The notes: generated by a model not told the origin, from the sequence alone. Counted from the first letter of the stretch, positions 19,363 through 28,426 are shown. The stretch is 64,000 nucleotides of DNA from Anaerococcus vaginimassiliensis (GCF_900626155.1 NZ_LR130844.1:1143109-1207108); one strand, 5' to 3'. Numbers and translations: made by a program.

Positions 19363-20736
19363 ATGAAATTGTGGAGCGGAATGCTTACAGGAGATTTAAA
19401 TAAATTAGCAGAAGAGTTTAACGATTCTATATCTGTTGACAAGAGGCTGGTGTTTTGTGATATAGAAGGATCAATTGCCCATGTGAATATGCTTGGAGCT
19501 AAAAAGATCATATCAAAAGAGGAAAAAAACCAGATAATAAATGGACTAAAGCAAATTCAATCTAACTTAAAAGAAGAAAAAGAAGAAGTAGACCAATCTT
19601 ACGAGGATATTCACACCTTTATAGAAGCAAGACTCATAGAAGAGATTGGGCCAGTGGCTAAGAAAATGCACACAGCAAGATCTAGAAACGACCAAGTTAC
19701 TACAGATTTGAAACTTTATATAAGAAACGAAGTAGACAATATAAAAAAAGATCTAAAAGGCTATATTGAAAGTTTGGTAAATAAATCAGAATCTAATACA
19801 GACACAATAATGCCAGGATATACTCATCTGCAGGCAGCTCAGCCTATTACTTTTGCCCATCATTTAATGGCTTATGCCATGATGGGCCTAAGAGATATTA
19901 GAAGATTAGACTCTTATAAAGAATCCATAAATGAACTTCCCTTAGGAGCTTGTGCTCTGGCAGGAACAACTTACGATATAGATAGAGAAATGGTTGCAAA
20001 TGAGCTAAGATTTGATTCAATTATGGAAAATTCTTTGGATGCTGTAAGCGATAGAGACTATGTGATAGAACTTGCATCAATAATATCTATCATAGCTATT
20101 CACCTTTCAAGACTAGCTGAAGAACTTATAATATGGTCATCTCAGCCTTATTCTTTTGTGAAGATATCTGATGATTATTCAACGGGTTCATCTATTATGC
20201 CTCAAAAGAAAAATCCAGATATGGCAGAACTAATAAGAGCAAAAACTGCAAGGCTTATTGCTAATTGTAACCAAACAATGATAATGATGAAAGGCTTACC
20301 GCTTGCCTATAGTAAGGATATGCAAGAGGATAAAGAAGGGCTCTTTGAAAGTATTGATACAATAAAAATTTGCCTAAAGATAATGGCGGGTCAAATAGAA
20401 AGTTTAAGTGTAAATAAAGAACAAATGTATGAAGCATCTAAAAAAGGTTATCTAAATGCGACAGACCTAGCAGATTATCTTGTGAAAAAAGGAATGGCCT
20501 TTAGAGATGCCCATCATACATCTGCAAGACTTGTAAAATATGCCATAGCTAATAATATAAGTCTTGACGATATAGATTTGGATACTTACAAAAAAGAATC
20601 AGACTTATTTGATGAAGATGTATTTGAAGAAATTGACTTAAATAATTGTGTAAATAAGAGGACATCAAAAGGCGGACCAAGTAAAATAGAAGTTATGAGA
20701 CAAATTTCTTTAGTAAAAGATAAGTTAGAAAAATGA
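19363..20736 (+). CDS. argH: Argininosuccinate lyase
   Basis: Homotetrameric lyase of 457 residues that splits argininosuccinate into arginine and fumarate. The superfamily loop GSSIMPQKKNPD lies at 275-286 with the catalytic Ser, the N-terminal HTARSRNDQV at 103-112, and TGYTHLQ-like PGYTHLQAAQP near 151-161. No other arg genes are in the window, so the operon completes arginine from citrulline rather than making it from glutamate. The short spacings to argG and to the downstream transporter imply one transcript. Confidence 0.96.
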   Translation: MKLWSGMLTGDLNKLAEEFNDSISVDKRLVFCDIEGSIAHVNMLGAKKIISKEEKNQIINGLKQIQSNLKEEKEEVDQSYEDIHTFIEARLIEEIGPVAKKMHTARSRNDQVTTDLKLYIRNEVDNIKKDLKGYIESLVNKSESNTDTIMPGYTHLQAAQPITFAHHLMAYAMMGLRDIRRLDSYKESINELPLGACALAGTTYDIDREMVANELRFDSIMENSLDAVSDRDYVIELASIISIIAIHLSRLAEELIIWSSQPYSFVKISDDYSTGSSIMPQKKNPDMAELIRAKTARLIANCNQTMIMMKGLPLAYSKDMQEDKEGLFESIDTIKICLKIMAGQIESLSVNKEQMYEASKKGYLNATDLADYLVKKGMAFRDAHHTSARLVKYAIANNISLDDIDLDTYKKESDLFDEDVFEEIDLNNCVNKRTSKGGPSKIEVMRQISLVKDKLEK

Positions 20737-20746
20737 AGGAGGAGAT

Positions 20747-22222
20747 ATGAGAAAGAAATTTTATAGAATTTTATCTATTATATTTATATTGACGATGTTT
20801 TTACCTGTAAGAGCATTTGCCAGCGAAGATATAGTAGATGATGGAGTAATAGACCTTGGAACAAGTGCAGACTTTCCACCATATGAATATTATGAAGGAG
20901 ACGAAATCGTAGGAATCGATCCAGATATAATAAAAGCTATAGGAGATTATTTAGGTGTTGAGATAAAACTTCATGATATGGACTTTAACAATATCATAGC
21001 AAGTATTCAATCAGGAAAAATCGACGGTGGAGCTGCTGGTTTTACTGTAACAGAAGAGAGAAAAAAATCTGTTAACTTTACCGATTCTTTTACAAAAACA
21101 TCTCAAATAATCATTAAAAGAAAAGATTCAGATATCAATGATGTAGAAGATTTGAAGGATAAGAAAAAAATAGGAACTCAGCTTGGGACAATAGGAGATA
21201 CAATAGCTAAAGACGATTTTGGTGAGGAAAATGTAACTTCTTTTAATAAAGTACCTGATGCAATATTATCCCTTCAAAGTAAAAAGATCGACGCAGTAAT
21301 CCTTGATGAACAATCTGCCAAAAATTTTACCTCTTCAAATAAAGATTTAGAAATAGTTGACACACCATATCTTGAGGAAGAGTACGCCATTGCTATATCA
21401 AAGGATAATCCAGAACTACTAGAAAAAATGAACGAGGCAATAGCAGCTCTCAAGGAATCTGGTGAAATAGACAAGATAATGGCAAAGTATGAGGCAAGTG
21501 ATAATGATAATTCTGACCTTGGCTTGTTAGGGAGATTTAAGGCTAATATTTTAGATAATGGAGCTTACAAATATCTATTGGATGGTCTAAAAAAGACAGT
21601 AATAGTAACTCTAGCAGCACTTGTTATCTCCTTTACTTTAGGACTTATTATAGCTTTAGTAAGATCGGCTGCCCTAGATATGGGAAATGATGTAAGTGGA
21701 TTTTCTGGTGTATTAATCAAAGTTTTAGATAAAATATTCGGAATTTTTGTAACAATAATACGTGGAACACCTTCTACGATCCAACTTTTGATTATGTTTA
21801 ACGTAATTTTGGTAAATTTAGATAATATAATGCTCGTTGCGATAATTTCATTTGCTCTAAACTCTTCAGCTTATATGGCAGAGTTATTTAGAGGTGGAAT
21901 TAATTCTGTAAGTAAGGGTGAAAAAGAAGCTGCACGTAGTCTAGGTCTATCTAATCTTCAAACAATGAGAAAAGTTGTTATGCCACAAGCTATCAAAAAT
22001 TCTCTACCTGCCTTGGGAAATGAGATTATAACATTATTTAAAGAAACTTCCATAGCTGGATTTATAGGGCTTGCTGATTTAACAAGGGGAGCATCTATAG
22101 TAATCAGTCAAACTTTTGATGCAGCAACAGCTTATTTTTCAGCAGCCATAATCTATTTAGTGATAGTAATGATTATGGAAAAACTATTCAAAAAACTAGA
22201 GAAAGGATACCTATATGCTTAG
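20747..22222 (+). CDS. Amino-acid ABC transporter, substrate-binding protein fused to permease
   Basis: 491-residue fusion. Residues 1-27 are a signal/anchor segment; 35-248 are a family-3 solute-binding domain ([40 protein letters not shown]). From about 275 to 485 it is a polar-amino-acid permease with the ATPase-contact loop [20 protein letters not shown]. Such GlnP-like fusions occur in several Firmicutes. Its place behind argGH under an arginine T-box suggests uptake of arginine, citrulline or ornithine. Ligand specificity cannot be read directly. GGAGGAG precedes the ATG. Confidence 0.9.
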   Translation: MRKKFYRILSIIFILTMFLPVRAFASEDIVDDGVIDLGTSADFPPYEYYEGDEIVGIDPDIIKAIGDYLGVEIKLHDMDFNNIIASIQSGKIDGGAAGFTVTEERKKSVNFTDSFTKTSQIIIKRKDSDINDVEDLKDKKKIGTQLGTIGDTIAKDDFGEENVTSFNKVPDAILSLQSKKIDAVILDEQSAKNFTSSNKDLEIVDTPYLEEEYAIAISKDNPELLEKMNEAIAALKESGEIDKIMAKYEASDNDNSDLGLLGRFKANILDNGAYKYLLDGLKKTVIVTLAALVISFTLGLIIALVRSAALDMGNDVSGFSGVLIKVLDKIFGIFVTIIRGTPSTIQLLIMFNVILVNLDNIMLVAIISFALNSSAYMAELFRGGINSVSKGEKEAARSLGLSNLQTMRKVVMPQAIKNSLPALGNEIITLFKETSIAGFIGLADLTRGASIVISQTFDAATAYFSAAIIYLVIVMIMEKLFKKLEKGYLYA

Positions 22223-22940
22223 AGTAAGAAATGTAGAAAAGTCATTCGAAGACCTAAAGGTACTAAACGGAATAGATTTAGATGTAGAAAAAACAGATGT
22301 AATCACTATAATTGGTCCATCAGGTTCAGGTAAGTCAACATTCTTACGTTGTCTAAATCTACTAGAAAAACCAGATTCAGGTGAAATATATTTTGAAGAT
22401 AAAAAAATAAACGACAAAAATATAGATATTGATAGCTTAAGAGAAGAAATAGGGATGGTATTTCAAAACTTTAACCTATTTTCAAATATGTCTATTATAG
22501 ATAATCTAACTCTTGCTCCAGTAATGAGAGGCAAAATGGATAAAAGCGAGGCTTATAGTGAAGCTATGAAACTTCTAGAAAGAATTGGCCTAGCGAGTAA
22601 AAAAGACGTTTATCCAGTAAGCCTATCTGGCGGACAAAAGCAAAGAGTAGCCATAGCTAGAGCTTTGATGATGAAACCAAAGCTAATGCTTTTTGACGAA
22701 CCAACAAGTGCTCTTGATCCAGAAATGGTAGGAGAAGTTTTGGAGTTAATGAAAGAGCTTGCCCACGATGGAATGACCATGGTAGTTGTAACTCATGAAA
22801 TGGGATTTGCAAGAGAAGTTTCAAATAAAGTAATCCTTATGGATAAGGGCGAAATAGTAGAGAAATCTCACAATCCAGAAGAATTCTTCAAAAATCCTAA
22901 AGAAGAAAGAAGTAAGCAGTTCTTATCAATGGTCTTATAA
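22215..22940 (+). CDS. Polar-amino-acid ABC transporter ATPase
   Basis: GlnQ/ArtM-type ATPase of 241 residues that powers the fused importer just upstream. Walker A is GPSGSGKST (34-42), the Q-loop is MVFQNFNLF, the signature is [16 protein letters not shown] and Walker B is [13 protein letters not shown]; the switch His is in VVTHEMGFA. The start overlaps the fusion gene by eight bases, and AGAAAGGA upstream supports it. It is the last gene of the T-box operon; I see no dedicated terminator before the tRNA promoter. Confidence 0.95.
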   Translation: MLRVRNVEKSFEDLKVLNGIDLDVEKTDVITIIGPSGSGKSTFLRCLNLLEKPDSGEIYFEDKKINDKNIDIDSLREEIGMVFQNFNLFSNMSIIDNLTLAPVMRGKMDKSEAYSEAMKLLERIGLASKKDVYPVSLSGGQKQRVAIARALMMKPKLMLFDEPTSALDPEMVGEVLELMKELAHDGMTMVVVTHEMGFAREVSNKVILMDKGEIVEKSHNPEEFFKNPKEERSKQFLSMVL

Positions 22941-22945
22941 AAATT

Positions 22946-22974
22946 TGACAAAGGTAAATCTTAAGTGTATTATA
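22946..22974 (+). promoter_or_regulatory. tRNA-Leu promoter
   Basis: TTGACA at 22946 and TATTAT at 22969, 17-base spacer, with TG directly before the -10 box. Confidence 0.8.
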
Positions 22975-22990
22975 TAAAGGTAATACACGA

Positions 22991-23081
22991 GCGGGATTGG
23001 CGGAATTGGCAGACGCGCAAGACTAAGGATCTTGTGACCGGTTTTAAGGTCGTGGAAGTTCAAGTCTTCTATCCCGCACCA
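22991..23081 (+). tRNA. tRNA-Leu, anticodon AAG
   Basis: 91 bases with encoded CCA. Acceptor GCGGGAT pairs with ATCCCGC; the anticodon stem is CAAGA/TCTTG with loop CTAAGGA, giving AAG at 23025-23027. The long variable arm (GACC/GGTC) makes it class II, fitting leucine. The T arm is GGAAG-TTCAAGT-CTTCT. AAG reads CUU directly and, if A34 is deaminated to inosine, other CUN codons. Most bacteria use GAG here. Confidence 0.93.
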
Positions 23082-23092
23082 ATAATTTATTA

Positions 23093-23123
23093 GAAGCGTT
23101 GAGAAATCAGCGTTTCTTTTTTT
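23093..23123 (+). terminator. Terminator of tRNA-Leu
   Basis: GAAGCGTTGA pairs over ten bases (two G-U pairs) with TCAGCGTTTC across a GAAA tetraloop, then seven T. Confidence 0.88.
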
Positions 23124-23229
23124 GTTTGTGGGAAAAATGTGGGAATTATATATTTTTTAAAATATATTTTGTTTATAGAATCACTTGAAAATAAAGCTTT
23201 GATTTAAAATAAAAATAATTAAACATTTA

Positions 23230-23238
23230 TGTTATAAT
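23230..23238 (+). promoter_or_regulatory. Extended -10 promoter of ispE
   Basis: TGTTATAAT, a perfect extended -10, 18 bases before the ispE ATG; no good -35 box. Confidence 0.55.
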
Positions 23239-23256
23239 ATCTTATGAGGTATACAT

Positions 23257-24093
23257 ATGGAAAGAAAATGTTATGCGAAGATTAATTTAACCCTAGATTC
23301 TCTAAAAAAAAGAGAAGACGGTTATCATGAGATTGATTCGATTATGACCAGAATTAATCTTTTTGATGAATTGATTATAAAAAGAAACGACGAGAATAGA
23401 TTTAACTATATAGCATCAAAAGACGATATTTGTGATATAAAAGATAATTTAATATACAAGGTGTGGGACATCCTAAAAGATAGAGTAGATAAGTGTGGAG
23501 TTGACGTAAAACTTATCAAAAATATCCCAGTTGCGGCAGGTCTTGCGGGTGGATCAACAGATGCCGCTGAGATGATCAAAGCCTTAAACGAACTTTGGGA
23601 TTTGAAAATGACTAGAGAAGAAATGATGGATATAGGCAAACAGCTAGGCGCTGATATTCCATTTTTCTTCCTAGAATCAAATGCTAGAGCAAGAGGCATA
23701 GGTGAGAAATTAACCAGTTTTTCAAACAAACTAAAGATGAAAATCCTCCTTATAAATGACGGTACAGCCATTTCTTCTGCCTTTGTTTATAAAAGATTAA
23801 AAGATTATGGAACTATTGATACTGAAAGAATAATAAAAGACCTAGAAGAAGGTAAGACTGAAGTTATCAAAGACTTTAGAAATGTAATGGAAGATGTAAT
23901 TTATGATAACTTCCCACATTTATTGGACATAAGAAATAGACTATTAGACTTAGGAGCTGAAAATGCTTTGGTAAGTGGGTCAGGTGCGAGTATTTTTGCA
24001 GTATTTTTAGAAGATAAAGCCTTAGAAAAGGCCTATCACACATTAAAATATGACTACCAAAGAGTATTAAAGGTAGGACTTGTCGATGACTAG
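23257..24093 (+). CDS. ispE: 4-diphosphocytidyl-2-C-methyl-D-erythritol kinase
   Basis: GHMP-family kinase of 278 residues, fourth step of the MEP route to isoprenoids. The N-terminal segment CYAKINLTLDSLKKREDGYH carries the substrate Lys and the GYH turn. The ATP loop is PVAAGLAGGSTDAA (91-104), and the third motif is LVSGSGASIFAVF near the C-terminus. Presence of this gene implies the MEP rather than mevalonate pathway. GAGG eight bases upstream supports the ATG. murI begins inside its last codons. Confidence 0.94.
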   Translation: MERKCYAKINLTLDSLKKREDGYHEIDSIMTRINLFDELIIKRNDENRFNYIASKDDICDIKDNLIYKVWDILKDRVDKCGVDVKLIKNIPVAAGLAGGSTDAAEMIKALNELWDLKMTREEMMDIGKQLGADIPFFFLESNARARGIGEKLTSFSNKLKMKILLINDGTAISSAFVYKRLKDYGTIDTERIIKDLEEGKTEVIKDFRNVMEDVIYDNFPHLLDIRNRLLDLGAENALVSGSGASIFAVFLEDKALEKAYHTLKYDYQRVLKVGLVDD

Positions 24094-24835
24094 GATAGGA
24101 ATTTTCGACTCAGGACTTGGGGGCCTAACTGTATTAAGTAAACTTATAAAAACTAATAAAGCATCATATTTTTACTTTGGTGATACACTTAGAGTTCCTT
24201 ATGGTGGTAGAGAAAAGGAAGAAATAATATCATTTGCAGAAGATATAGTAGACTACCTAGAAAATTATAACATTGATTATTACATCATTGCCTGCAACAC
24301 AATTTCGGTTCTTGCGACAGATATATTAAAGGAAAAATATAATAAAGATTTTATTCCAATAACAGATATGGGTCTTAGGGCGAGTCTTTCTTGTGAAGGT
24401 GATTTTTTAGTCCTTGGGACAAAAACAACTGTCAATAGTCATTTCTATAAAAACAAGATAGAAAAACTCAAAGATGCAAAGGTGTATGAAGTTGCAGCAA
24501 CTAAGCTAGTCGATTTGATAGAATCTGGAACTTTAGACGAAGAAAAATTGAAGTTTTACTTAGATGAATACTTAAAAATCGCAAATGAGAAAAAGATACC
24601 AAATATAATTTTGGCTTGTACTCATTATCCAATCATAAGAGATAGCATAGAAAAAAGGTTGACCTACAAGGCAAATATTATAGATCCCGCAAGTTATGCC
24701 AGCAAATTTCTAAAAAGTGACGATGAAAATTTGGATATCAATATTTTTATGTCTAAAAAGACAGTAGCAACAGAAAATCTATTAGGAAAAATTCTCGATA
24801 GTCCATATAAATTAACCTATACTGAAGAAGTATAG
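24086..24835 (+). CDS. murI: Glutamate racemase
   Basis: Cofactor-independent racemase of 249 residues that supplies D-glutamate for peptidoglycan. Both catalytic Cys are present: Cys70 in IIACNTIS and Cys178 in ILACTHYP. The N-terminal IGIFDSGLGGLTVL and the GDTLRVPYGGR segment are diagnostic. I chose the ATG at 24086, which overlaps ispE by eight bases and has AGGTAGGA upstream. A TTG two codons earlier is less likely. Confidence 0.95.
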   Translation: MTRIGIFDSGLGGLTVLSKLIKTNKASYFYFGDTLRVPYGGREKEEIISFAEDIVDYLENYNIDYYIIACNTISVLATDILKEKYNKDFIPITDMGLRASLSCEGDFLVLGTKTTVNSHFYKNKIEKLKDAKVYEVAATKLVDLIESGTLDEEKLKFYLDEYLKIANEKKIPNIILACTHYPIIRDSIEKRLTYKANIIDPASYASKFLKSDDENLDINIFMSKKTVATENLLGKILDSPYKLTYTEEV

Positions 24836-24838
24836 AAG

Positions 24839-24866
24839 GCAGTCAATAGATTGGCTGCTTTTTTTT
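24839..24866 (+). terminator. Terminator of ispE-murI
   Basis: GCAGTCAAT and ATTGGCTGC arms around a two-base centre, followed by eight T; the stem has one G-T pair. Confidence 0.82.
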
Positions 24867-25016
24867 ATTAAAACTTTTCTAATCATTATTTTTCTATTAA
24901 AAACTTACAGAAAATAAAAAAGTTTAAAAATCTATATATTTTTATAAAAATATGATAAAAATACCTCAAATTCTTTGAATTTAGACAAATTTACCCTATG
25001 TTTTTTTCATGATTCA

Positions 25017-25025
25017 TGTTATAAT
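25017..25025 (+). promoter_or_regulatory. Extended -10 promoter of the M15 peptidase gene
   Basis: TGTTATAAT, the same extended -10 as for ispE. The preceding 150 bases (24867-25016) are AT-rich and show nothing else. Confidence 0.55.
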
Positions 25026-25031
25026 TAAAGT

Positions 25032-25146
25032 AAGAATTTAGCAATCTAAAGCAGACAAAGGAAATTGAAATATATTATCCTAATTTGAAAAGGGTTGCTT
25101 ATCCCAAAAGATTTGACTAAAATATTGAAATAAATAGAGGAAGGTT
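25032..25146 (+). other. Long leader with a possible long-range stem
   Basis: About 115 untranslated bases precede the M15 gene. AGCAATC (25040-25046) can pair with GGTTGCT (25093-25099), enclosing AAATT/AATTT. This could be a regulatory RNA, but I recognise no riboswitch class. Confidence 0.3.
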
Positions 25147-26145
25147 ATGTCTAACAGAGGTATCAGAGAACTAAAGAGAAAAAAGAGAAGACAGAAAGCT
25201 AGAAGAAGAAAGAAAATCTTGTTATCATCAGGACTTGCCCTAACTTTGTTTTTAGGTGCAAAGTTTATTTCTAATAATCAGGATGATTTTGAGATTCAAA
25301 GGCCCTATGAATATAGGCAAGCCCAAGCAATAGAAGAAAAAGAAGAAGAGATTGAAGAAAGTCCATATAGAGACATTGTTCATGTTGCTACAGAGGCGGG
25401 CTTTGAAAATCTTAATATAAACGAAGATAAGAAAATAGAAGATGACAAGTATCAAAAAAGTTTGCAAAGATACGTTAGATGTGCAAAAACTCAATATGCC
25501 TACCAATATCCAAATGATTACTCTAAGACTGAGAAGTTTATTGAAGAAGGTGATTATTTAGCTTATTATGGCACTGAAAATGGTTTTTCTAAAATTAAAT
25601 TAGATGACTCCTTTTACTATGTCAATAAATATGGACTAGAAGAGCTTGACTCTGACAAACAAGTAAAGGTTATAAGCGGTATAGCTTATGTTAGTGAGTC
25701 TTATCCGCTTCCAAGTGACTTTAGCCCAGGAGTAGATAAGACCGCCAAGAGAGCCTATGAAACTATGAGACAAGATATGCAAAGACAAGGGCTAGATATC
25801 AAAATTGCCTCTGACTTTAGAGACTACTCTTTGGAAGAGAAGATGAATAAAGCAGGCGATATAGATAGCGAACTAGCAGGTTTAAGTGAACACCAACTAG
25901 GACAAGCATTTGACTTTTTTACTGAAGCTGACAAATATTCAGAGAAATTTGCTACAACAAAAGAGTACAAGTGGCTTAGTGAAAATGCTTACAAGTATGG
26001 ATTTATAGAAAGATATCCAAAGGGGAAGGAAGATTCCACAAACCACAAAGCTATGCCATGGCACTTTAGATTTGTTGGTGTGGAAAATGCCAAAGAAATC
26101 TATGAAAATGATTTAACATTAGAGGATTATTTGAAGGTTAATTAA
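25147..26145 (+). CDS. Membrane-anchored M15 D,D-carboxypeptidase-like protein, catalytic Glu replaced
   Basis: 332 residues: a very basic cytoplasmic stub (1-22), one membrane helix (23-41), an acidic spacer, a beta-rich SH3-like stretch (about 105-178), then a VanY/LdcB-type M15 domain (about 185-332). Zinc ligands are intact: His249 and Asp256 in SEHQLGQAFD, and His306 in PWHFRFVG. The substrate Arg is present in SDFRDY. Family members read EPWH, where the Glu is the catalytic base; this protein has Met303 (AMPWH). It may be inactive, may use another base, or may only bind peptidoglycan. AGAGGAAGG precedes the ATG. Confidence 0.83.
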   Translation: MSNRGIRELKRKKRRQKARRRKKILLSSGLALTLFLGAKFISNNQDDFEIQRPYEYRQAQAIEEKEEEIEESPYRDIVHVATEAGFENLNINEDKKIEDDKYQKSLQRYVRCAKTQYAYQYPNDYSKTEKFIEEGDYLAYYGTENGFSKIKLDDSFYYVNKYGLEELDSDKQVKVISGIAYVSESYPLPSDFSPGVDKTAKRAYETMRQDMQRQGLDIKIASDFRDYSLEEKMNKAGDIDSELAGLSEHQLGQAFDFFTEADKYSEKFATTKEYKWLSENAYKYGFIERYPKGKEDSTNHKAMPWHFRFVGVENAKEIYENDLTLEDYLKVN

Positions 26146-26173
26146 TTGTATTTTTTCTAAGATTAGATATAAT
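26146..26173 (+). promoter_or_regulatory. ridA promoter
   Basis: TTGTAT at 26146 and TATAAT at 26168, 16-base spacer. Confidence 0.6.
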
Positions 26174-26215
26174 ATAAAGTGTAATGTAGTTACATTTTAG
26201 ATTAAGGAGTTTTTT

Positions 26216-26587
26216 ATGAAATCAATTAATACAAATGACGCACCAAAAGCAGTAGGTGCATACGTTCAAGGAATCGCAACAGATAATTTAGTTTTCACAT
26301 CAGGTCAACTTCCACTTGATCCAAAAACTGGTGAACTAGTAACAGAAATTAAGGCAGCTACTAAACAAGCTCTATCAAATGTTGAAGCTATCCTTAAAGA
26401 AGCTGGTTCAGGAAAAGATAAGGTTATCAAATGTGTTGTTTATCTAAACGATATTAACAACTTCAAGGCATTTGATGAAGTATATGCTGAATTCTTTGCA
26501 GATCACAAACCAGCTAGATCAGCATTCGAAGTAGCAAATCTTCCAAAAGACGGTCTACTAGAAATCGAAGCTATAGCTAGCTTATAA
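26216..26587 (+). CDS. ridA: Reactive intermediate deaminase RidA
   Basis: Trimeric imine deaminase of 123 residues that hydrolyses toxic enamine/imine intermediates from PLP enzymes. Family markers are present: the N-terminal NDAPKAVGAYVQG, FTSGQLPLDPKTGEL, KCVVYLNDINNF, and the C-terminal PARSAFEVANLPKDGLLEIE with the substrate-binding Arg. AAGGAG precedes the ATG. Monocistronic, with its own promoter and terminator. Confidence 0.95.
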   Translation: MKSINTNDAPKAVGAYVQGIATDNLVFTSGQLPLDPKTGELVTEIKAATKQALSNVEAILKEAGSGKDKVIKCVVYLNDINNFKAFDEVYAEFFADHKPARSAFEVANLPKDGLLEIEAIASL

Positions 26588-26597
26588 AGAGAAATTT

Positions 26598-26625
26598 AAA
26601 CGGCAGTTTTTACTGTCGTTTTTTT
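26598..26625 (+). terminator. Terminator of ridA
   Basis: AACGGCAGT and ACTGTCGTT arms around a T-rich loop, then seven T. Confidence 0.87.
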
Positions 26626-26644
26626 ATACCTAAAGGAATATAGT

Positions 26645-27826
26645 ATGAAAGGTAAGTATATACTAGAAGAAATCAGTAAAGATAAAAATAAATTAATTAA
26701 TCAAAGAAGAAAACTCCACACTCTAGCCGAAGTATCATCTAAGGAATATAAAACATCAGCCTACTTAAAGGATGAAGTTAGAAAGTTAGGCCTACCTATA
26801 GTTGAAGTAGAAGGCACAGGTTTTTATGCAATCCTCGATAGCAAAAAAGAAGGAAAAACAATTGGTCTAAGAACAGATATAGATGCCCTTCCAATATATG
26901 AATCAGAAACTAACCTATATCAAAAAAGAATTGTTGTATCAGATGATAAGGAAGTCTTTCATGCTTGCGGCCATGACGGTCACATGGCAATTCTACTATC
27001 AACTATGAGGATCCTAAAGAAAAATATAGATAAATTGAAAGGTAAGATTATCTTTATATTTGAAGAGGGCGAAGAAACTGGAATTGGTGTATTTAAAATG
27101 ATAGATAAATTAAAGGATGAAAACATAGATTTTTTCTATGGAAATCACCTAGCATCATTTTTAAAAACAGGAGAGATTGCCCTAGATCCTGGAGCTGTTA
27201 TGGCAGGCTTTGCCATGGTAGATTTTACTATAAAGGGAGTCGGAGGTCATAGCTCAAGACCAGATAGAGCTATTAGTCCAATATTTGCCCAAGCAGCTGT
27301 AATCCAATCTCTGGCATCAGCTTTTGTCAATAGATTAGATCCAAACCAAACTGTAACCCTAGGCCTATCAACTATCCATGGGGGCAAAGCTCACAATGTA
27401 ATAGCAGAAGAAGTGAGAATTGATGGAACTATGAGATATTTTGATAGAGAAGAAGTAGATAAAGCATTAGAGCTTATAGAAAATGTTGGAAGTCAAGTGG
27501 CAAATGCTCATGGTTGTAAGTTTATAGTAAATACCTTAGAGGCAGAATACGATCCAGTTATAAATGATAGCGATTTAAGTAGGATAATGAAGGAAGAACT
27601 AATAGATTATTTTGGAGAAAATCTCAAAGAAGGTATAAAATGGTACGCATCAGAATCCTTTGAACTTTACGGTAAGCTTGCACCAGCTTTATTTTCTTTG
27701 GTAGGAACCGCAAATGATGATAAGGGAAGTGGAGCAGAACACCATACTCCACTCTTTGACATAGATGAAGATGCCTTGGAAAATGCAGTTTTTGCCATGG
27801 TGAAATTTGCTATAAGATTTCTTTAA
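26645..27826 (+). CDS. M20-family amidohydrolase
   Basis: Zinc amidohydrolase of 393 residues in the aminoacylase/IAA-amino-acid hydrolase group. HACGHDGH (106-113) carries the metal-binding Cys and His, the catalytic base lies in FEEGEETG near 140-147, and dimer-domain motifs are GGHSSRPD and GGKAHNVIAEE. The usual start motif RRxxHxxPE reads RRKLHTLAEVSSKEY, so the Pro is missing but the His is kept. Likely substrates are N-acylated amino acids or small peptides. It follows ridA by 57 bases across a terminator; AAAGGAA precedes the ATG. Confidence 0.88.
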   Translation: MKGKYILEEISKDKNKLINQRRKLHTLAEVSSKEYKTSAYLKDEVRKLGLPIVEVEGTGFYAILDSKKEGKTIGLRTDIDALPIYESETNLYQKRIVVSDDKEVFHACGHDGHMAILLSTMRILKKNIDKLKGKIIFIFEEGEETGIGVFKMIDKLKDENIDFFYGNHLASFLKTGEIALDPGAVMAGFAMVDFTIKGVGGHSSRPDRAISPIFAQAAVIQSLASAFVNRLDPNQTVTLGLSTIHGGKAHNVIAEEVRIDGTMRYFDREEVDKALELIENVGSQVANAHGCKFIVNTLEAEYDPVINDSDLSRIMKEELIDYFGENLKEGIKWYASESFELYGKLAPALFSLVGTANDDKGSGAEHHTPLFDIDEDALENAVFAMVKFAIRFL

Positions 27827-27856
27827 AATATATTTTATGAAATTTCTGATATAGTT

Positions 27857-27862
27857 GGGTAT
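27857..27862 (+). promoter_or_regulatory. GGGTAT promoter-like motif upstream of the peroxiredoxin gene
   Basis: GTTGGGTAT lies 32 bases before the ATG and is followed by TATACT. Confidence 0.4.
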
Positions 27863-27894
27863 ATATACTATGTAGAGATAACTAGGAGGTAATA

Positions 27895-28347
27895 ATGACA
27901 ATTCAAGTTAATCAAGAAGCAATAGATTTTACACTAAAAGATCAAAACAAAGAAGAAATTAAACTTAGCGAATTAAAAGGAAAAAAGGTAATTCTTTCTT
28001 GGCACCCATTGGCCTACACACCAGTTTGTACTGATCAAATGAGATCTCTAGAAAGAAACTATGACAGAATCCAAGAAAAGGGAGATACTGTAGTTATAGG
28101 AATTTCTGTAGATCCTTTCCCAGCTAAAGCAAAATGGGCTGATATTCTTGATCTAAAAGACATAAAAATAGTATCAGACTTCTTCCCATATGCAGAAGTA
28201 ACTAAGGCATACGGATTATTCAACGAAGAAAATGGTGCAAGTAAACGTGCTAATGTAATAATCGATGAAGAAGGAAAAGTACAATGGGTTAAGGTCTATG
28301 GAGGAAGCGAACTTCCTGATGTAGAAGAAGTTATAGACAATCTATAG
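27895..28347 (+). CDS. 1-Cys peroxiredoxin (AhpE/BCP type)
   Basis: Thiol peroxidase of 150 residues reducing peroxides. The peroxidatic Cys45 sits in TPVCTDQM, within the family's PxxxTxxC context. No second Cys exists in the chain, so reduction must use an external thiol. Thioredoxin-fold segments FTLKDQNKEEIKLSELKGK and VIGISVDPFPAKAKWA are clear. Start supported by AGGAGG. Together with the flavodiiron protein and YaaA it forms the visible oxidative-stress set. Confidence 0.93.
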   Translation: MTIQVNQEAIDFTLKDQNKEEIKLSELKGKKVILSWHPLAYTPVCTDQMRSLERNYDRIQEKGDTVVIGISVDPFPAKAKWADILDLKDIKIVSDFFPYAEVTKAYGLFNEENGASKRANVIIDEEGKVQWVKVYGGSELPDVEEVIDNL

Positions 28348-28364
28348 ATAAGTATAAAGAATTT

Positions 28365-28392
28365 AAATCTCGCCGAGGGGCGGGATTTTTTC
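28365..28392 (+). terminator. Terminator of the peroxiredoxin gene
   Basis: AAATCTCGCC and GGCGGGATTT arms (one T-G pair), GAGG loop, T run. Confidence 0.9.
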
Positions 28393-28426
28393 TTTGTTCA
28401 AATATGTTAAAAAAATAATAATTTAT

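Noticed and set aside
23127-23145. Two direct repeats of TGTGGGAA just after tRNA-Leu as an integration (att) remnant
   Set aside because: The repeats are only eight bases long and three bases apart, and no integrase or foreign cargo lies nearby.
25032-25146. c-di-AMP (ydaO-type) riboswitch upstream of the M15 gene
   Set aside because: The conserved GGGGAACC- and GGGGUGAA-like segments of that class are absent; I list only a possible structured leader.
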